Notes: a model not told the origin generated them from the sequence alone. A stretch of 64,000 nt of DNA from Datisca glomerata (GCA_003255025.1 QANY01009128.1:193536-257535), one strand, 5' to 3'. Positions 32,120-44,454 are shown, counted from the first letter of the stretch. Translations and numbers: made by a program.

Positions 32120-33585
32120 CAGTTGATACGGCTTCTGCATCCAAAAATATAATAGTTAAACTAAACAATGGTGAAAAACTGAATGGTGATAATTTTGATA
32201 TTTGGCATCGAAAAGTTCAGTATATTCTCGAGGAGCAAGAAGTTCTAAAAACCTTTGAAAACAGTATGACTGAACCTGAAAAATGGTACTTCTGCTCAAC
32301 ATAGAAGGGATCATGAGGCTTATCATTTATGGAAATGAAAGAATAGCATAGCTCGCGTTACATTGTTGAGCTACATGCAAGATGATCTTATGTGTGAGTT
32401 TGAAAAGTTTGAAGTTGCCAAGGATATGTTGGATGCTCTAAAAGAGAAATTTGGTTTCGCTTCGACAACAAGACTAAGACAGCTCACGATCAAATTTGAC
32501 ACTTATGTGAAGCGTCATCATCACACAATGAAACAACATGTGAGAGAGATGTGAAACATGATCAGAGAGTTAAAGAGTGTTAGGCATGCACTAACAGATG
32601 AACAATAAGATCAAGCTGTCATTCGTTCCCTCCCTCAAAATTGAGAACACATGAAGGTCAACATGATCCACAATGAAAATATAGAAACTTTCAATGATAT
32701 TACGCATCATGTGGAATTAGAAGTTGGGCTGGGAAGCTGCTAAAACTTATACTCAATCTTATGTTGCTGAAACAAGTTCCCAAAAAGAGGTTTTAAGAGA
32801 AAGGAAAATTCTAAATTTTTCAATAAAGGAAAGAAAATAAAAGAAAATGTGCAAACCCACGGCACAAAGGCAAGAAACTTGAGACCAACCGTCATATAAA
32901 AGGCAAACGTGGCGGTAAAAGGAAGAAAACGAGTGAGATGAATGCTATAACTGTGGCATTTTGGGTCGCTTTGTGTGTGAATGCACTACGTCTCCTAGGA
33001 AACCCAAGAAAGATAAGGTACTTTCTAACATTACTTCTTACCATTGTTATGTTTCTAACAGTGTGTTACTTACTGAATCTTATCCTGTGTGGTTGTAGAT
33101 TCAGGAGCAACCGGCTAGGTAGTTAGAGAGAGGGAAGCATTTATAGAGTATCGTTGAGTCTCATTGGGAGCAAGATGGATCTGTGTAGGAAACAATTCCA
33201 GAGTAGAAGTTAAAGGAATTGGTACTTACAAACTTGAGTTGTGTGGTGGTAAGACGTTATTCCTGCATGATGTCCTTCATGCTCCTGAGATTAGGTGAAA
33301 CTTAGTCTCTATAACTGTTCTCCTAGGATTAGGTTCCAATCTCAATTTTCGTTCAGGTTGTGCAAACTTCTATTTAGATAATAAGTACTGTGGATCTAGT
33401 TATTTTCTGAATGGTTTTATTGTTCTAGACACTAAACATAACAATGCAAGTAATGAAAATAACATCATCTAGTAATAATGTGATTGATGTTAATATACGA
33501 CATGCTAGATTATGTCATATACGGTAAGACAGAATGAATAGGCTTGCTAAATAAGGTCTATTAGACTCACTTGTAAAGGAAGAGT
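32120..33585 (+). pseudogene. Ty1/Copia element A, gag to pre-integrase (5' half)
   Basis: Gag starts near 32150 with LNNGEKLNGDNFDIWHRKVQ and continues with MLDALKEKFGFASTTRLRQL (32363-32554), the Copia gag/UBN2 type. The zinc knuckle (32943-32986) reads CYNCGILGRFVCEC, with Arg in place of the zinc-binding His. The protease site VVVDSGATG is near 33095. A GAG-pre-integrase stretch (RHARLCHIR, DRMNRLAK) lies at about 33498-33560. Many stops are present. The element is cut at 33585 by the LTR of element B; its integrase resumes at 41594. Confidence 0.8.
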
Positions 33586-34515
33586 TGTTGAAATATGTCC
33601 ATAAAGTAGCGTGTAATAATTATTTATTTACATTTAGTTATTTCTCAGACATCAGTATCATTGAATTCTGATAAATAAATTGAAAGTTTTATTTTAAATT
33701 AAAACGTGTTTATAAATTACTCAGTCCTGGAACTTTCATCAGCGAATGGAGGGTGGAGACAGAGGCGTCTCCATACGAACTCTTCTGAGAAAGTCCAGAA
33801 CAATATTCGCAGTCTTAGGATCGACTGAGAAATTGAATCTGATTGCGGCTGTTAGGTTGAACTAATGGATGCCAGTCTTGAAGAATGAGAGTGGAGACTC
33901 AAATGGTTAACCTAGACATGTTATAAACATGTTGAATAGACTAGTAACAAGTTATTTTAGAGCTCAAAACTGTTTATCAAGCTCTGAATCTAATTGAGAC
34001 ACCTTAAGGGTATTTTCATAATTAATTTAATCCTGAGGTGAATACGTAGCTTGACTTAGTTAGTTGCAGTCTTTGATATGTCAAATGGATGAGTTCGAAT
34101 TGACGGGCAATATCTCGCCTATTGGGATTGTAATTCAATTAAGTTTGAGTTACGTGATTCACAGATATTGAAATTCATGGTTCAATTGTGAAAGTAGCAA
34201 TATCACCTTATGCTTTATTGGTGAATGTGTTAATAAATTGACATGGTCAGGTATTCAATGAATTGAGTCATTAATTAAGACTTGTGAATTATACGAAACA
34301 ATTCACTATTATGTCTTTCTTATTCACAGTAAATTAGTTAAGAAAATAATAACAATAGGTAAAACGGTAATTTTATATTCCACTATTGTTAGGATATTCA
34401 AGATGAGTATTGTGTTAAAATATTCTGTGGACCGTGAAAATAAAAAGGTTTATTTACACCAACAGAAAACTTAGTGCGCATGAATCGAGAGTCGATTCGG
34501 CATCGAACATACCCC
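33586..34515 (+). repeat. 5' LTR of Copia B, first part
   Basis: The LTR begins TGTTGAAATATGTCCATAAAG. The first ~680 bp align with 40910-41593 (for example TAGTTATTTCTCA and CCTGGAACTTTCATCA). The last ~80 bp before 34515 are assigned by continuity only. The rest of this LTR is inferred to lie inverted at 38031-39004. Confidence 0.75.
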
Positions 34516-35400
34516 CATATTTAAAATGGTTAATAGACGACTTTCGTCCATACCATTTTTCATATTGTGTACATGGCACCATTTTCGACGGAACTTGGTT
34601 CAGAATATATGTCGTTATTTTCAAAGCATATCCCCAGAAGGAATCTGGGAGGGATGAGTAACTCATCGTGGATCACCATATCCATCAGAGTTCGATTCCT
34701 TCTCTCTAACACACCATTTTGTTGTGGCATACCAGGTGCTGTTCGCTGAGAAGGAATGCCTTCTTCCTTAAAAAAGTCTTCGAAATCTCCTAGCAAGTAC
34801 TCTCCACGATGATCACATCGTAGTGTTCTGATTTATTTTTATAATTTCTTTTCAACCAATGCCTTATACTCTTTGAACATTTCAAAGGTTTTCAGACTTT
34901 TGATGCATTAGATAAACATGACCATAATGTATGAGTTCAACGCATTGACTGGCTCTTTCACCTTCTGCTAAAAAATGTCACTTGGTCATTTTGCCTTCAA
35001 TACAAGATTCACATGTGGGTAACGATCCCACACTTGAAGTTTGCAAATGACCATCCTTCACAAGTCTTTTAATCCTATCTAGGCTAATATGCCCAAGGCG
35101 TAAGTGCCAAAAATATGTTATATCGGTTGAGTCATACTTCAACCTTTTACTATCCATTTGTCAATCATGATTCACTTTAGTGTCAAATATCATTGGAACT
35201 ATTGATTTTATGTGAAACAGTTTATTATACATGCATGTAACAATAATTAAACATTCATTTCTAAAAATACTAATATATTTATCAATGAATTTAAGATTAA
35301 ATTCTTGCTCAATTAATGCACCAATAGAAATAAGATTCTTTCAAAAAATTGAGATCTAATAAACATAACGTAAAATAATAAAATGTTTCTCAAAACATAA
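34450..35400 (-). pseudogene. Copia B integrase, N-terminal and core (inverted)
   Basis: On the minus strand from about 34800 down the words are GDFEDFFKEEGIPSQRTAPG, MPQQNGVLERRNRTLMDMV and [18 protein letters not shown]. This is the Copia integrase core including the conserved QQNG and ERRNRTL. Homology stops at KYGG near 34513. The next expected words (PTHVLKPKTSK) occur on the plus strand at 39005, marking the inversion breakpoint. The upstream part to 35400 (GAG-pre-integrase and zinc-binding region) is degraded. Confidence 0.75.
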
Positions 35401-35429
35401 TTTAAAAGTTCCCACAGATACGACCAAGA

Positions 35430-35693
35430 CTAGTGCTCCATTACCCCAGCGGAGCTGTACAGGCCCTCATCAAGTCTTCTGACTTCCCTGAACCCCTGCA
35501 AGGAGCAATATATATGGCTACTATCTACAGAGTCTACAATCCAAGAAAAAGTAGAGACAACTACATAATAGGCCTCAATAACCATTACTATACCTTTAGA
35601 TCCCAACCCTTTGAGATACTCTGGGCAGTTGCGTTTCTGATGACCAGGAGCTCCATGGTGATAACACTTATCTTTCGACTTGCCTACTCTCAC
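35430..35693 (-). pseudogene. Copia B gag zinc knuckle and protease (inverted)
   Basis: The zinc knuckle reads CYHHGAPGHQKRNC, with the second cysteine replaced by His. WIVDSVDSSHIYCSLQGF follows, the Copia protease site in which the DSG(A/C) triad is decayed to DSV. It is preceded by a basic Lys/Glu stretch of gag (to about 35780). Confidence 0.75.
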
Positions 35694-36410
35694 GGCGCTC
35701 TTGCATTTGGCAGCTCTTGGCTTCTGTTTCTTTGCTTTCCTTGACCTTTTCTTTGTTTCTTCTTAGAGCCAGAGGTGGAAGACTATCTTTCAGTAAAGTT
35801 AGCCTTTCCAAACTTCCTTTTGCCTTTTAGAAGCAGAGTCTCAGTAGCTTACAGCTCCTTCATGAGCTCAAGAAGTGACTACTTCAGTTTATTCATCGAA
35901 TAATTAAGCTTGAAGTTCTCAAAGGTACTAGACAAAGTCTCTAGGATCATATCCACCTGAGTCTCACCATCAACCTCAACACCCGTGATTTTCATCTCAT
36001 TCAGATAACTTATGATCAACATCATATGTTCTTTGACAGAGGTTCCAGGTTTCATTCTACAGTTCAGAAAGTTATGTACAACTATCTGTTTGGCTTGACG
36101 ACCCTAATCTCTGAATATTTCGGTGATGTTCAACACCATATCAGCGGCGATCTCAAAGTTCTGATGTTGTTGTTGCAACACATTGCTCATAGATGCCAAG
36201 ATATAACATCTGGCGATCTCATCAGAATGCAGCCAAGAAGCATATGCATCATTTTTCTCTTAAGTCGATTCATCAATAGGCTCAAGGGGACAAGGGGTAG
36301 TGGGCACAAACTTGTGTTTTTCTACCGTCAGCACGAGATCAAGATTTCATTTCCAATCCACATAATTTTCACCAGTAAACTTGTTCACGTTAAGAATAGT
36401 TGAGAGATGG
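35694..36410 (-). pseudogene. Copia B gag (inverted, degraded)
   Basis: From 36400 down, the minus strand reads KFTGENYVDWKRNLDLVL and then WLHSDEIARCYILASMS and LQQQHQNFEIA, the Copia gag core. Stops are frequent after about 36100. The plus-strand open frame at 36026-36403 is its antisense shadow. Confidence 0.75.
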
Positions 36411-38011
36411 GATAACGATATGATTACTGAAAAGAATAAATAAATCAGTGTAAATAAATGCTCAGTCATTTAGGAAAGTATGATGCATGATGCAACTACT
36501 TAAATATTTAAAAAAATCCATAAAAAATATTTCCTCCATGATGTTACGATGAAAAACGATATCTTCTCTCATCGTGGGATGAAGTCTAAACTATCTCATA
36601 TCACGTCGAGACTCTTCTCGTTTTGTTAACGCTTAAATGTCTCTACATCTAGCTTAACCAATCACTAGTGGTTTTGGTCACCTTGGCCTCATTGATTTGC
36701 CCCTAAGTGGGGATTCCAATGTACTCTAGTCTAAATGTTTAACCAATGCATCGACTCATAAAAGTTACTATGGACTAACAGTCCGTCTATGGTACGACCC
36801 TGCCCCACCACTTTTTTTATAAGTCTTAGCTTCTCAAGCAACTCGATGACTCAAAATGACATGACTCCAAAGTTTCTCCCATTGAAGAGATGGCCGCTAT
36901 AGGCGGTTCTAAACCATTGCTCTTGGCACGATCAAATTTATGTTGGAGACATAGGGAACGTTTCAACGTAAACGACCCTCCCACTTAGTTTTAAAAAAAA
37001 ACTTTAGATTTTTTGTTATTTTTAAAAACATAACTTTTATTAACTTAAAAACGTGATGAAATTTATAAATACTTTATTTAATTTTAAATCCTAATTTAAA
37101 CTCATGACCATTATAAAATTCACATTGTAATTAAATTATAACCATTATAATTAATCTACAATAATGCAGTGCATGCTAAATAGTAATTTGATATTGACAT
37201 ATCTCTAGTTCTATATGCAATGTCATAAGATGATGCACGACTAAAATTAAATCATATATTTAAAATCAACCTCCATATTGGCTCATTTCTAATTACAACC
37301 CAAAAAGAATAATTAATTATAAATTAATTTACAAATCTTCATTGCGTCTGTAATTGCCTATTTATCCTTCAGGTTATCCCACCACTTTGTAACTTTTTAT
37401 AAAAGTCAGTTCCCATTTTAAAATCAAAATTCAAATTTTAAAAGATTAAAAAAATAGGATAATGGTTATCGCAAAACATCACAGAGTTTCCTAGACCATA
37501 ATTATTTTTGTTAGGATTTCACAAACCTTATTCATCGTATAGGGCACGGGAGCGGACAACAGGGGCAACGGGCACCGGGCACCGTGCACCGGAACAATAC
37601 CTGAACACCAAAATAGTAACTCCGGCATGAACAATAATTCTAGCGTGAACAGAGTTTCACGTGAACAGCATTTGTACGTGAACAACGCACTTCCGGTGAC
37701 TTCTTGATGGCTGTCCAGCAACTTCTCGATGCCGGTTTCGAGCGGTTTTCGGTGACGGTATCGAGGACGACGATTTTACATCAAATTTATAAAATTAAAA
37801 CTTTTGCAAAAAATAAATTGCATAAAATCCTATGCCACAAATCCGACATGCATCAATTCTAAATTGAAATAAAAACGTTTAGAGTCAATAGTTAGGGATC
37901 CAATCACATAACACATTCAAAACAGTTTTGAATCTATAATAGAAAATCATATGCCAATATATACAAAATTCACATTACGTTCATTTCAAATATATATGTA
38001 TAATCAAGAAT
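36411..38011 (-). other. Copia B untranslated/leader region (inverted)
   Basis: About 1.6 kb separate the PBS from gag. The region 37490-37750 has a nominal open frame and GC-rich words (CGGGCACCGTGCACCGG) but no recognisable domain. I see no gene. Confidence 0.4.
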
Positions 38012-38029
38012 CCATTGCTCTGATACCAA
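38012..38029 (-). promoter_or_regulatory. tRNA-Met PBS of Copia B
   Basis: The minus strand reads TTGGTATCAGAGCAATGG directly after an LTR end (GGTCCCAACA). It fixes the direction of the inverted block. Confidence 0.85.
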
Positions 38030-38030
38030 T

Positions 38031-39004
38031 TGTTGGGACCAATTGATTTTAAAATTAATTAAAAATAATTTTCAACCACAAACGGTTCGCGGGCTGAATA
38101 TAAAAAAATTTCTAATTAATTTATTTAATCAAATTAAATAACTTAAAATCAAACAACGTGTGACTATGCATATACAACATTAAACGAGAAGATAACTTTA
38201 GAAACATTTTTTTCACCTATACTTTGTATCGGATAATTTCTGAATTGGCGAAATTTCTTCAAACGTTCTTCATGTTCTTCAAGCTTGGGGATCCGAATCA
38301 CGCACTTGAATCTCCAAGAATGATTTATGAATTTCGTCCACCAACAACCACCCGTTGATTTTAGAAATACATCTCACGAGATTTTGCATAGGAATTTGAG
38401 TGTGGTTTCTCAAAACGATTGAAGAAGAAAAATAAAAAATTTTCTCTTTCAATATAATTTTCAGTGGCAACTGGAGGGAGGGGAAAAACGTTTTCTCTTT
38501 TTGTTTTGTTAACAAGCAATTGTATCTTATCAAATATCTATCTACAATCAGGTTACTATTAGATACTGATAAAATTTAATTTTTGATATTTATAAATTTA
38601 CCCATATATTTATAAATTTCTAAAAATCCACCCCATATATTCATAATTGCCAAAAATTACAATATTCCCTAGAATTTAAGTTGTATCAAGATTCATCGAT
38701 CCAATTGATAAATTAATTTATTTTCTATTTACTGATTATCCAATAATTAGAAAATAATAAGCTAATTAATTTCAAAACATATCATCAGACTTAACAAATT
38801 AAGTGACATGATCCATCACATATGGGTGTAGGAAATATGTCTTGGCACCAAAACACATTTTGATCCAATTTACTTTGTTTCTCTATTCATGTTCGCATGA
38901 GTTATTTCTGATATCGAATGAACTCACATGAACAAAACTAAGGATTCAAATACCCGGCAAATTCATCTCCATAAATTTCTGAAATATTTAATCCTGACAT
39001 CGTA
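38031..39004 (-). repeat. 5' LTR of Copia B, second part (inverted)
   Basis: On the minus strand this sequence ends GGTCCCAACA immediately before the PBS, giving TGTTG...CAACA with the LTR start at 33586. It does not align with 33586-34515, as expected if it is the distal half of the same LTR. Total LTR length would be about 1.9 kb. The 3' LTR lacks this half, so direct confirmation is missing. Confidence 0.55.
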
Positions 39005-40890
39005 CGCCCAACACATGTTCTAAAACCAAAGACAAGCAAGTTGGCCATTTTTTCATAATTATGCATGTACGTAGGATATCCTAAAGGAACGAATGGGTAC
39101 ATATTCTATAGTACAACTGACCAAAAAATGTTCGTTAGCACGGATGCTCATTTTCTTGAAGAATATTATATTAACAGTGTACAACCGAGAAGCAAAACTA
39201 TACTAGAAGAATTATTGAGTGGGAGGAGACAGACTCCCCAATTAGAAATTGATTCTAATTCAATAATGGATGAACCACGACATGAGCCAGAGCCTATGGA
39301 GCGTCGACGTAGTGGGAGGATTGTGAGATAACCTGAGAGGTATATGTCCTACGAAGAAGCTTTGACAACTATCTGAGAAAAAGACCTCGATGAACTCGTC
39401 TCCTACTTAGAGTCCATAGTATGAACATTGAGATACATTTGATATACTCGAACGGAGTCTAGAAGCTTGTAGATCCTCCTAAAGGAGTAAAACCTGCAGG
39501 ATGAAAATGTATCTATAAGAAGAAAAGAGGTCCTGATGGAAATGTAGAGACATTCAAAGGTAGGCTAGTAGCCAAGAGCTACACCCAAAATGCAGGTATC
39601 TAAATCCTTTTGTCTATTGTTGCTGCCATTAATTAAGAAATATGGTAAATGAACGTCAAGACTACTTTTCTGAATGACAATCTTGGTGAGCGCATTTATA
39701 TGGCTCAACCAGACGGGTTCGTGGAGAAATACCAAGAGGGTAAACTTTACGAACTGTAGAAGTCCATTTATGGACTTAAGCAAGTATCACGATCGTGAAA
39801 TATTGGATTCGACGAAACTGTTAAAAAATATGGTTTTGAATAGTTAGTGGGCGAGCCATGTCTGTATAAGTTGATACACTAAGGAAATGTGGTTTTTCTA
39901 GCCTTGTACGTATATGATATTCTACTCATTGAGAATGGTGTAGAAAAATTATATGATGGAAAGATTTGACTTGTAAAGTAATTTGATATGAAAAATCTTG
40001 GAGAAACTGCATTTATCTTAAGTATACAGATCTTTCAAGATAGGAAGAACGAATAATTGGCACTGTCTCAAGCATCTTGTATCGATAAGGTGTTGGATCA
40101 CTTCAGTATGCAAAACTCTAAGAAATGATTTCTTCCTTTTAGACATGGAGTCAGTCTCTCCAAGGAACAGTCTCCCAAGACTCCTCAAGAAGAGGAAAAC
40201 ATGAGAAAGATTCTCTATGCCTCAACCGTAGGAAGTCTCATGTTTCTGATGCTTTGCCTAGGCCAGGCATTTGCTATGTCATGAGCGTGGTGAGTCATTT
40301 CCAATCTAATCCTAGAATCGAGCATTGGAATGCTGTCAAGAATATCCTTAAGTGTATGAAGAGAACATGGAACTACATGCTTGTGTATCCAGGTATTGAC
40401 CTGAATATGATGGGGTATAGTGATTCTGATTTTCAAGCAGACAAAGATTCTAAAAGGTTCATTTCAGGATCGATGTTCATCCTGAACGGTGGAATAGTTG
40501 TATGGAGAAGTAAGTATAAAACAATCTTGCATTACTGATTCTACCATGAAAATTGAATATGTGGCAGCTTATGAAGCTGCAAGGGAGGCTATATAGCTTA
40601 GAAATTTCTTAAAGACTCTGAAAGTTGTTCCCGATGCTGGCAAGCCCATCACACTTTATTGTGTTAACAGTAGAGCTGTAGTGAATTCTAAGGAACCTAG
40701 AAGCCATAAGAGATCCAAACACATAGAATGTAAATATCATCTTATTAGAGGAATCGTTCAGTGTGGAGAATTTGTGGTACGCATATTTCTACGGTCAACA
40801 ACCAAGCAAATCCATTCACGAAGACTTCAAGCAGTAAAGTTTTTTATGGTCATCTGGAGGGCTTGGGGATAATAGTTTGTACACGCCTAC
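39005..40890 (+). pseudogene. Copia B integrase end, RT and RNase H
   Basis: PTHVLKPKTSK and YVGYPKGTNGYIFYST (39065-39331 open) are the integrase C-terminal region, followed by a linker ending RRRSGRIVR. RT words follow: KGRLVAKSYTQ, NVKTTFLND, IYMAQPDGF, KSIYGLKQVS, then YDILLIENG (YVDDIL region decayed). RNase H/late pol words are SNPRIEHWNAVKNILKCMK, YSDSDFQADKDSKRFISG and ECKYHLIRGIV. More than ten stops or frame breaks occur. Confidence 0.85.
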
Positions 40891-40909
40891 TTTAGTCCAA
40901 GTGGGAGAC
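40891..40909 (+). promoter_or_regulatory. Polypurine tract of Copia B
   Basis: TTAGTCCAAGTGGGAGAC immediately precedes the 3' LTR start TGTCAGAATATGTCC, the usual Copia arrangement. Confidence 0.75.
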
Positions 40910-41593
40910 TGTCAGAATATGTCCATAATGTAGCGTGCAATAACTATTTATTTGTATTTAGTTATTTCTCAAACATCAGTATTATTGAATTTCTTATAAA
41001 TAAATTGAAAGTTTAATTTTAAATTAAACTATGTTTATAAATTACTCAAGTCCTGGAACTTTCATCAACGAACAAAGAGTGAAGACATAAGTGTCTCTAG
41101 ACGAACTCTTTTGAGAAAGTTTAGAATGATATTCGCAGTCTTAGGATCAACTGAAAAATCAAATTCAATTACGACTGTTAGGTTGAACCAATAGATGCCA
41201 GTCTTGGGCATTGGAGTGAAGACTCAAATGGTTAACTTAGACACGTTATGAACATGTTGAAATAGGCCGGTAACAAATTAGTTTAGAACCCAAAACCATT
41301 TATCAAGCTCTAAATCTAATTGTTACACCTTAAGGGTATTTTCATAATTACTTTAATCCTGAGGTGAATACGTAGTTTGACTTAGTTAGTTGCAATCTTT
41401 GATATGTCAAATGAGTGAGTTCAAATTGACGGGCGATACATCGGCTGTTGGGATTGTAATTCAATCAAGCTGGAGTTACGTAATTCACAAATATGAAAAT
41501 TCGTGGTTCGAATTGCGAAAGCAACAATATCACCTTATGCTTTATTGATGAGTGTGTGAATAAATTAACCTGGCCAGGTAGTTAATGAATTGC
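40910..41593 (+). repeat. 3' LTR of Copia B, truncated
   Basis: Aligns with 33586 to about 34263 and then stops abruptly inside GTTAATGAATTG, where integrase of element A begins. The distal half of the LTR is missing, so no right target duplication survives. Confidence 0.8.
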
Positions 41594-43240
41594 TTATGTC
41601 TATTTAACTCTCATAAATCTGAAGCATTGAACTGCTTTAAACGATTTATGAATTTGGTGGAGAATCAGATAGGCAAAAGAATAAAAGCATTAAGAACAAA
41701 CTAAAGCCGTGAATATCTTTCTGATCAATCCAAAGAATTATGTGATGAAAAGGGTATTTAGACAACTAACTATTTATGGAAATCCACAACAAAATGGTGT
41801 TGCAGAAAGAATGAATAGACCGCTTCTAGATATGGTAATGTCTATGATGGCATAAACAAGCTTACTCATTTCATATTAGGGAGATGCGTTACTTACTGCT
41901 ACATACCTACTTAACCTTGTACCATTAAAATCAGTAACTTCCACCCCATATGAACTTTGGACGGGCAGGAAACCCGACTTAAGTAATTAGCAACCTTGGG
42001 GATCTGCAACTTATGTTCACAATTTTTCTCAGAAGCATGGTAAACTTGGACCAAAAGGTAAGAAATCCATTTTTATAAGATATGTGGAATACTCCAAAGG
42101 ATACGTGTTCATTGGTGAACAAATTGACGAAAGTTTTACTGAATTTGAATCAAGAGATGTCATAAGATCCTGACACTAATGTTACTACGGATCAGATATC
42201 TGAAATGAATGAGAATGTGTCTCATCTCCTTGATCTGAGTGGGAGTAACATTTTGACCGATGATACAAATATGCAAGAAGATTATATATGGAGAAGTACT
42301 CGTAAAAGTATTCCTCGTTGACATTTTGAAATCGACGGAAAAGCTTTTATGATTGCTCCACATGATGAACATGCGCCAAGAACTATATGAGAGGCTCTTT
42401 CATCAGCTGTAAAAATCATTGGTTTAAGGCAATGTAAGAAGAAATGTAGTCAATGAGAACAAACCATATCTAAGACTTGGTAGATCTTCCAGTAGAGCGT
42501 AAAACTATTGCAAACAAATGGATTCTCAAAATTAAACGCAAGGAAGATGGATCTATAGAAAGATATAAAACATGTTTGGTAGCTAGGAGTTACACTCAAC
42601 AAGAAGGAATAGATTATGAGGAAACTTTTTCACTTGTTGTTAGGTTTGCCTCCATATGTAATTTGGAATTACACCATATGGACGTAAAAACTACTTTCAT
42701 GAATGGAGAGCTAGATGAAGAAATTTACATGTAACAACCTGAGAATTTTGTTGGAAAAGGCCATGAGCGCAAAGTATGCAAGCTCCCAAGATCAATATAT
42801 GGCCTCAAACAATCATCTAGACAATATCTTAGGTTTCATAGAGTCATAACCTCCTATGTTTTATCATGATCGATGAAGACCATTGTGTTTACGTCAAACA
42901 TATTGATGATAATTTTATAATTCTATCATTGTATGTAGACGATATCCTTTTGACTGGGAATGATAAAACATTTATCGTTACCATTAAAAAATAGTTGTCT
43001 TCTCATTTTGAGACGAAGAACATGGGTGAAGCAACATTTATATTGGGTGTGAAGACATATCGAGATTGTTCAAAAGACTTATTGCCCTTCCACAAGAGTC
43101 ATATATTAAGAAAATACTCGAACGATTCAATATGCGAGATTGCAAACTCATCGACACTCCAATAGCAAAGAGTGAAATTCTTAGTCAGGAAATGTGTCCT
43201 AAGACTCTAGAAGAAAAAGAGAGCATGACCAGAGTCATCG
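41594..43240 (+). pseudogene. Ty1/Copia element A, integrase and RT (3' half)
   Basis: Integrase words resume with HKSEALNCFKRFMNLVENQ, then QQNGVAERMNR and TPYELWTGRKP (degraded). RT includes NKWILKIKRKEDGSIERYK and CLVARSYTQQEGIDYEETFS, then HHMDVKTTFMNGELDEEIYM (42477-42734 open), RSIYGLKQSSRQ, and a decayed YVDDIL. Homology ends near 43235 within the connection region after CPKTLEEKES. No RNase H or LTR follows. Confidence 0.82.
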
Positions 43241-43420
43241 TGTAGTGTAATTTTAATGAGCAATGGGTACACGATGGCTATAGTATGATCGTGTAACCAT
43301 CGTGTACCCATTGCCCACTACTTTTTTCTTCAGTCTTCCTCCATGTAGCCTACATGATGGCTACTCGATGCTAGTGTACCCATCATGTAATCTACAGAGA
43401 TCCACTAAAACCCATCAAAA
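43241..43420. repeat. Short palindrome region truncating Copia A
   Basis: CAATGGGTACACGATGG (43261-43277) is a perfect inverted match to 43297-43313, with a 19-nt spacer. A weaker related word lies near 43370-43390. It may be the end of a small inverted-repeat transposon. Confidence 0.55.
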
Positions 43421-43675
43421 TTAACAAAATTCATTAAAATTAACAAAATTCATTCTCTCTCTATGGTTTCTCTCTCTCTCAAATCTGGGCAAAAGCCATC
43501 AAATTTCGGCCAATATTCTCACCAATATTCCACAAAAATTCCAAAAATAAAAGTATAATTTTAGCTCTCAACCTTAACTTTTTAGAAAATGAAAAGGTTG
43601 TAAAATTAATACGTAAATAAAGCATGTGGAAATAAAAAATGAAAGTGGGTTTATGAGAAAATGACTTTCTGGAAA

Positions 43676-43733
<58 letters not shown>

Positions 43734-43994
43734 AGATAGAAGATGAAGAGAGAGTGTGTGAGTCAATGTGTAAGAAAGGTAATTAGGAAAAAAGAAGAGA
43801 AAAAGTGAAGAGATTGTGAGCCCAGGGTTAGGAATTATACTGAAGGGGTATAATTTTGTAAAATACTTTTTCCTGAGGTATAGTCTTGCAAAACACTCTT
43901 CGAATTTCCCCTTTAATTTCATCTGGTTAAGGTCGGAATTAAGAGCAAAACGTGCGCTTTGTATAAGGAAGGGTAAAATTGTTCGGCACATGAC
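43421..43994. other. Non-coding, with (GA)n microsatellite at 43679-43732
   Basis: About 27 GA units form the microsatellite. The minus-strand open frame across it (43479-43997) is low complexity. No gene is recognised. Confidence 0.6.
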
Positions 43995-44454
43995 CACCTT
44001 AATGAGGAGAAGCTGAAAAATCTAATAGAATGAGTCTATTAGATGACTCATGAAAGTTGAAGGAAAAATTAGAAAAATGTCAAACTTGATGGATTTTGTT
44101 AAAAATTAGTCAAAGTTGAAGAGATATCTATAAAATTTACTCAAAAAAATCCCAAACATTTTATGTAATTAAGTTTTCAAATAGCACATCCGTCCAAAAA
44201 AACCAAGAATGGGTGGATTAGTGCATTATGCCAGTGAGCTTATGACACGCTAGACATTTTCTAGCTTACTTTTACTAATTACTAGTCTTTTAATACACCC
44301 TTAAAATGTGACTCATTTATTTATTCATGATTGTAATGATAGAAAATGTAAAGAATTGTGATACATGACGTAAGTAAAGAAAAAAAAATTGAAACTTGAC
44401 GCAATATTAACATACATATCAAATTATATATATATATATATATAATTTGATAAG
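43995..44454. repeat. Repeat with CAAAGTTGAAG words, copy 2 (inverted), then AT-rich spacer
   Basis: TCATGAAAGTTGAAGGAAAAA and GTCAAAGTTGAAGAGATATC at 44040-44130 are the reverse complement of words at 29890-29970. The AT spacer ends in a TA dinucleotide tract (44422-44451) at the border with the EPRV array. Confidence 0.5.

Larger units (their letters stand above)
33586..41593 (+). mobile_element. Ty1/Copia element B, inserted in element A and internally inverted
   Basis: The element lies between the pre-integrase and integrase halves of element A. The order along the plus strand is: LTR start (33586-34515), an inverted block (34516-39004) holding integrase N-part, zinc knuckle, gag, PBS and LTR end on the minus strand, then integrase end-RT-RNase H on the plus strand (39005-40890), a polypurine tract and a truncated 3' LTR (40910-41593). 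Turning the block round would give a normal Copia order, with LTR ends TGTTG...CAACA. The split in integrase falls exactly between adjacent conserved words. The element carries many stops. Confidence 0.75.

Noticed and set aside
34450..39004. A third, independent Copia element on the minus strand
   Set aside because: Its integrase ends exactly where the plus-strand integrase of element B begins, it has no RT or 3' LTR, and its LTR end pairs with B's LTR start; one inverted element is simpler. It is not fully excluded.
43479..43997. 172-codon minus-strand ORF
   Set aside because: Its centre is the (GA)n microsatellite, giving a Ser/Leu run; the rest has no similarity.
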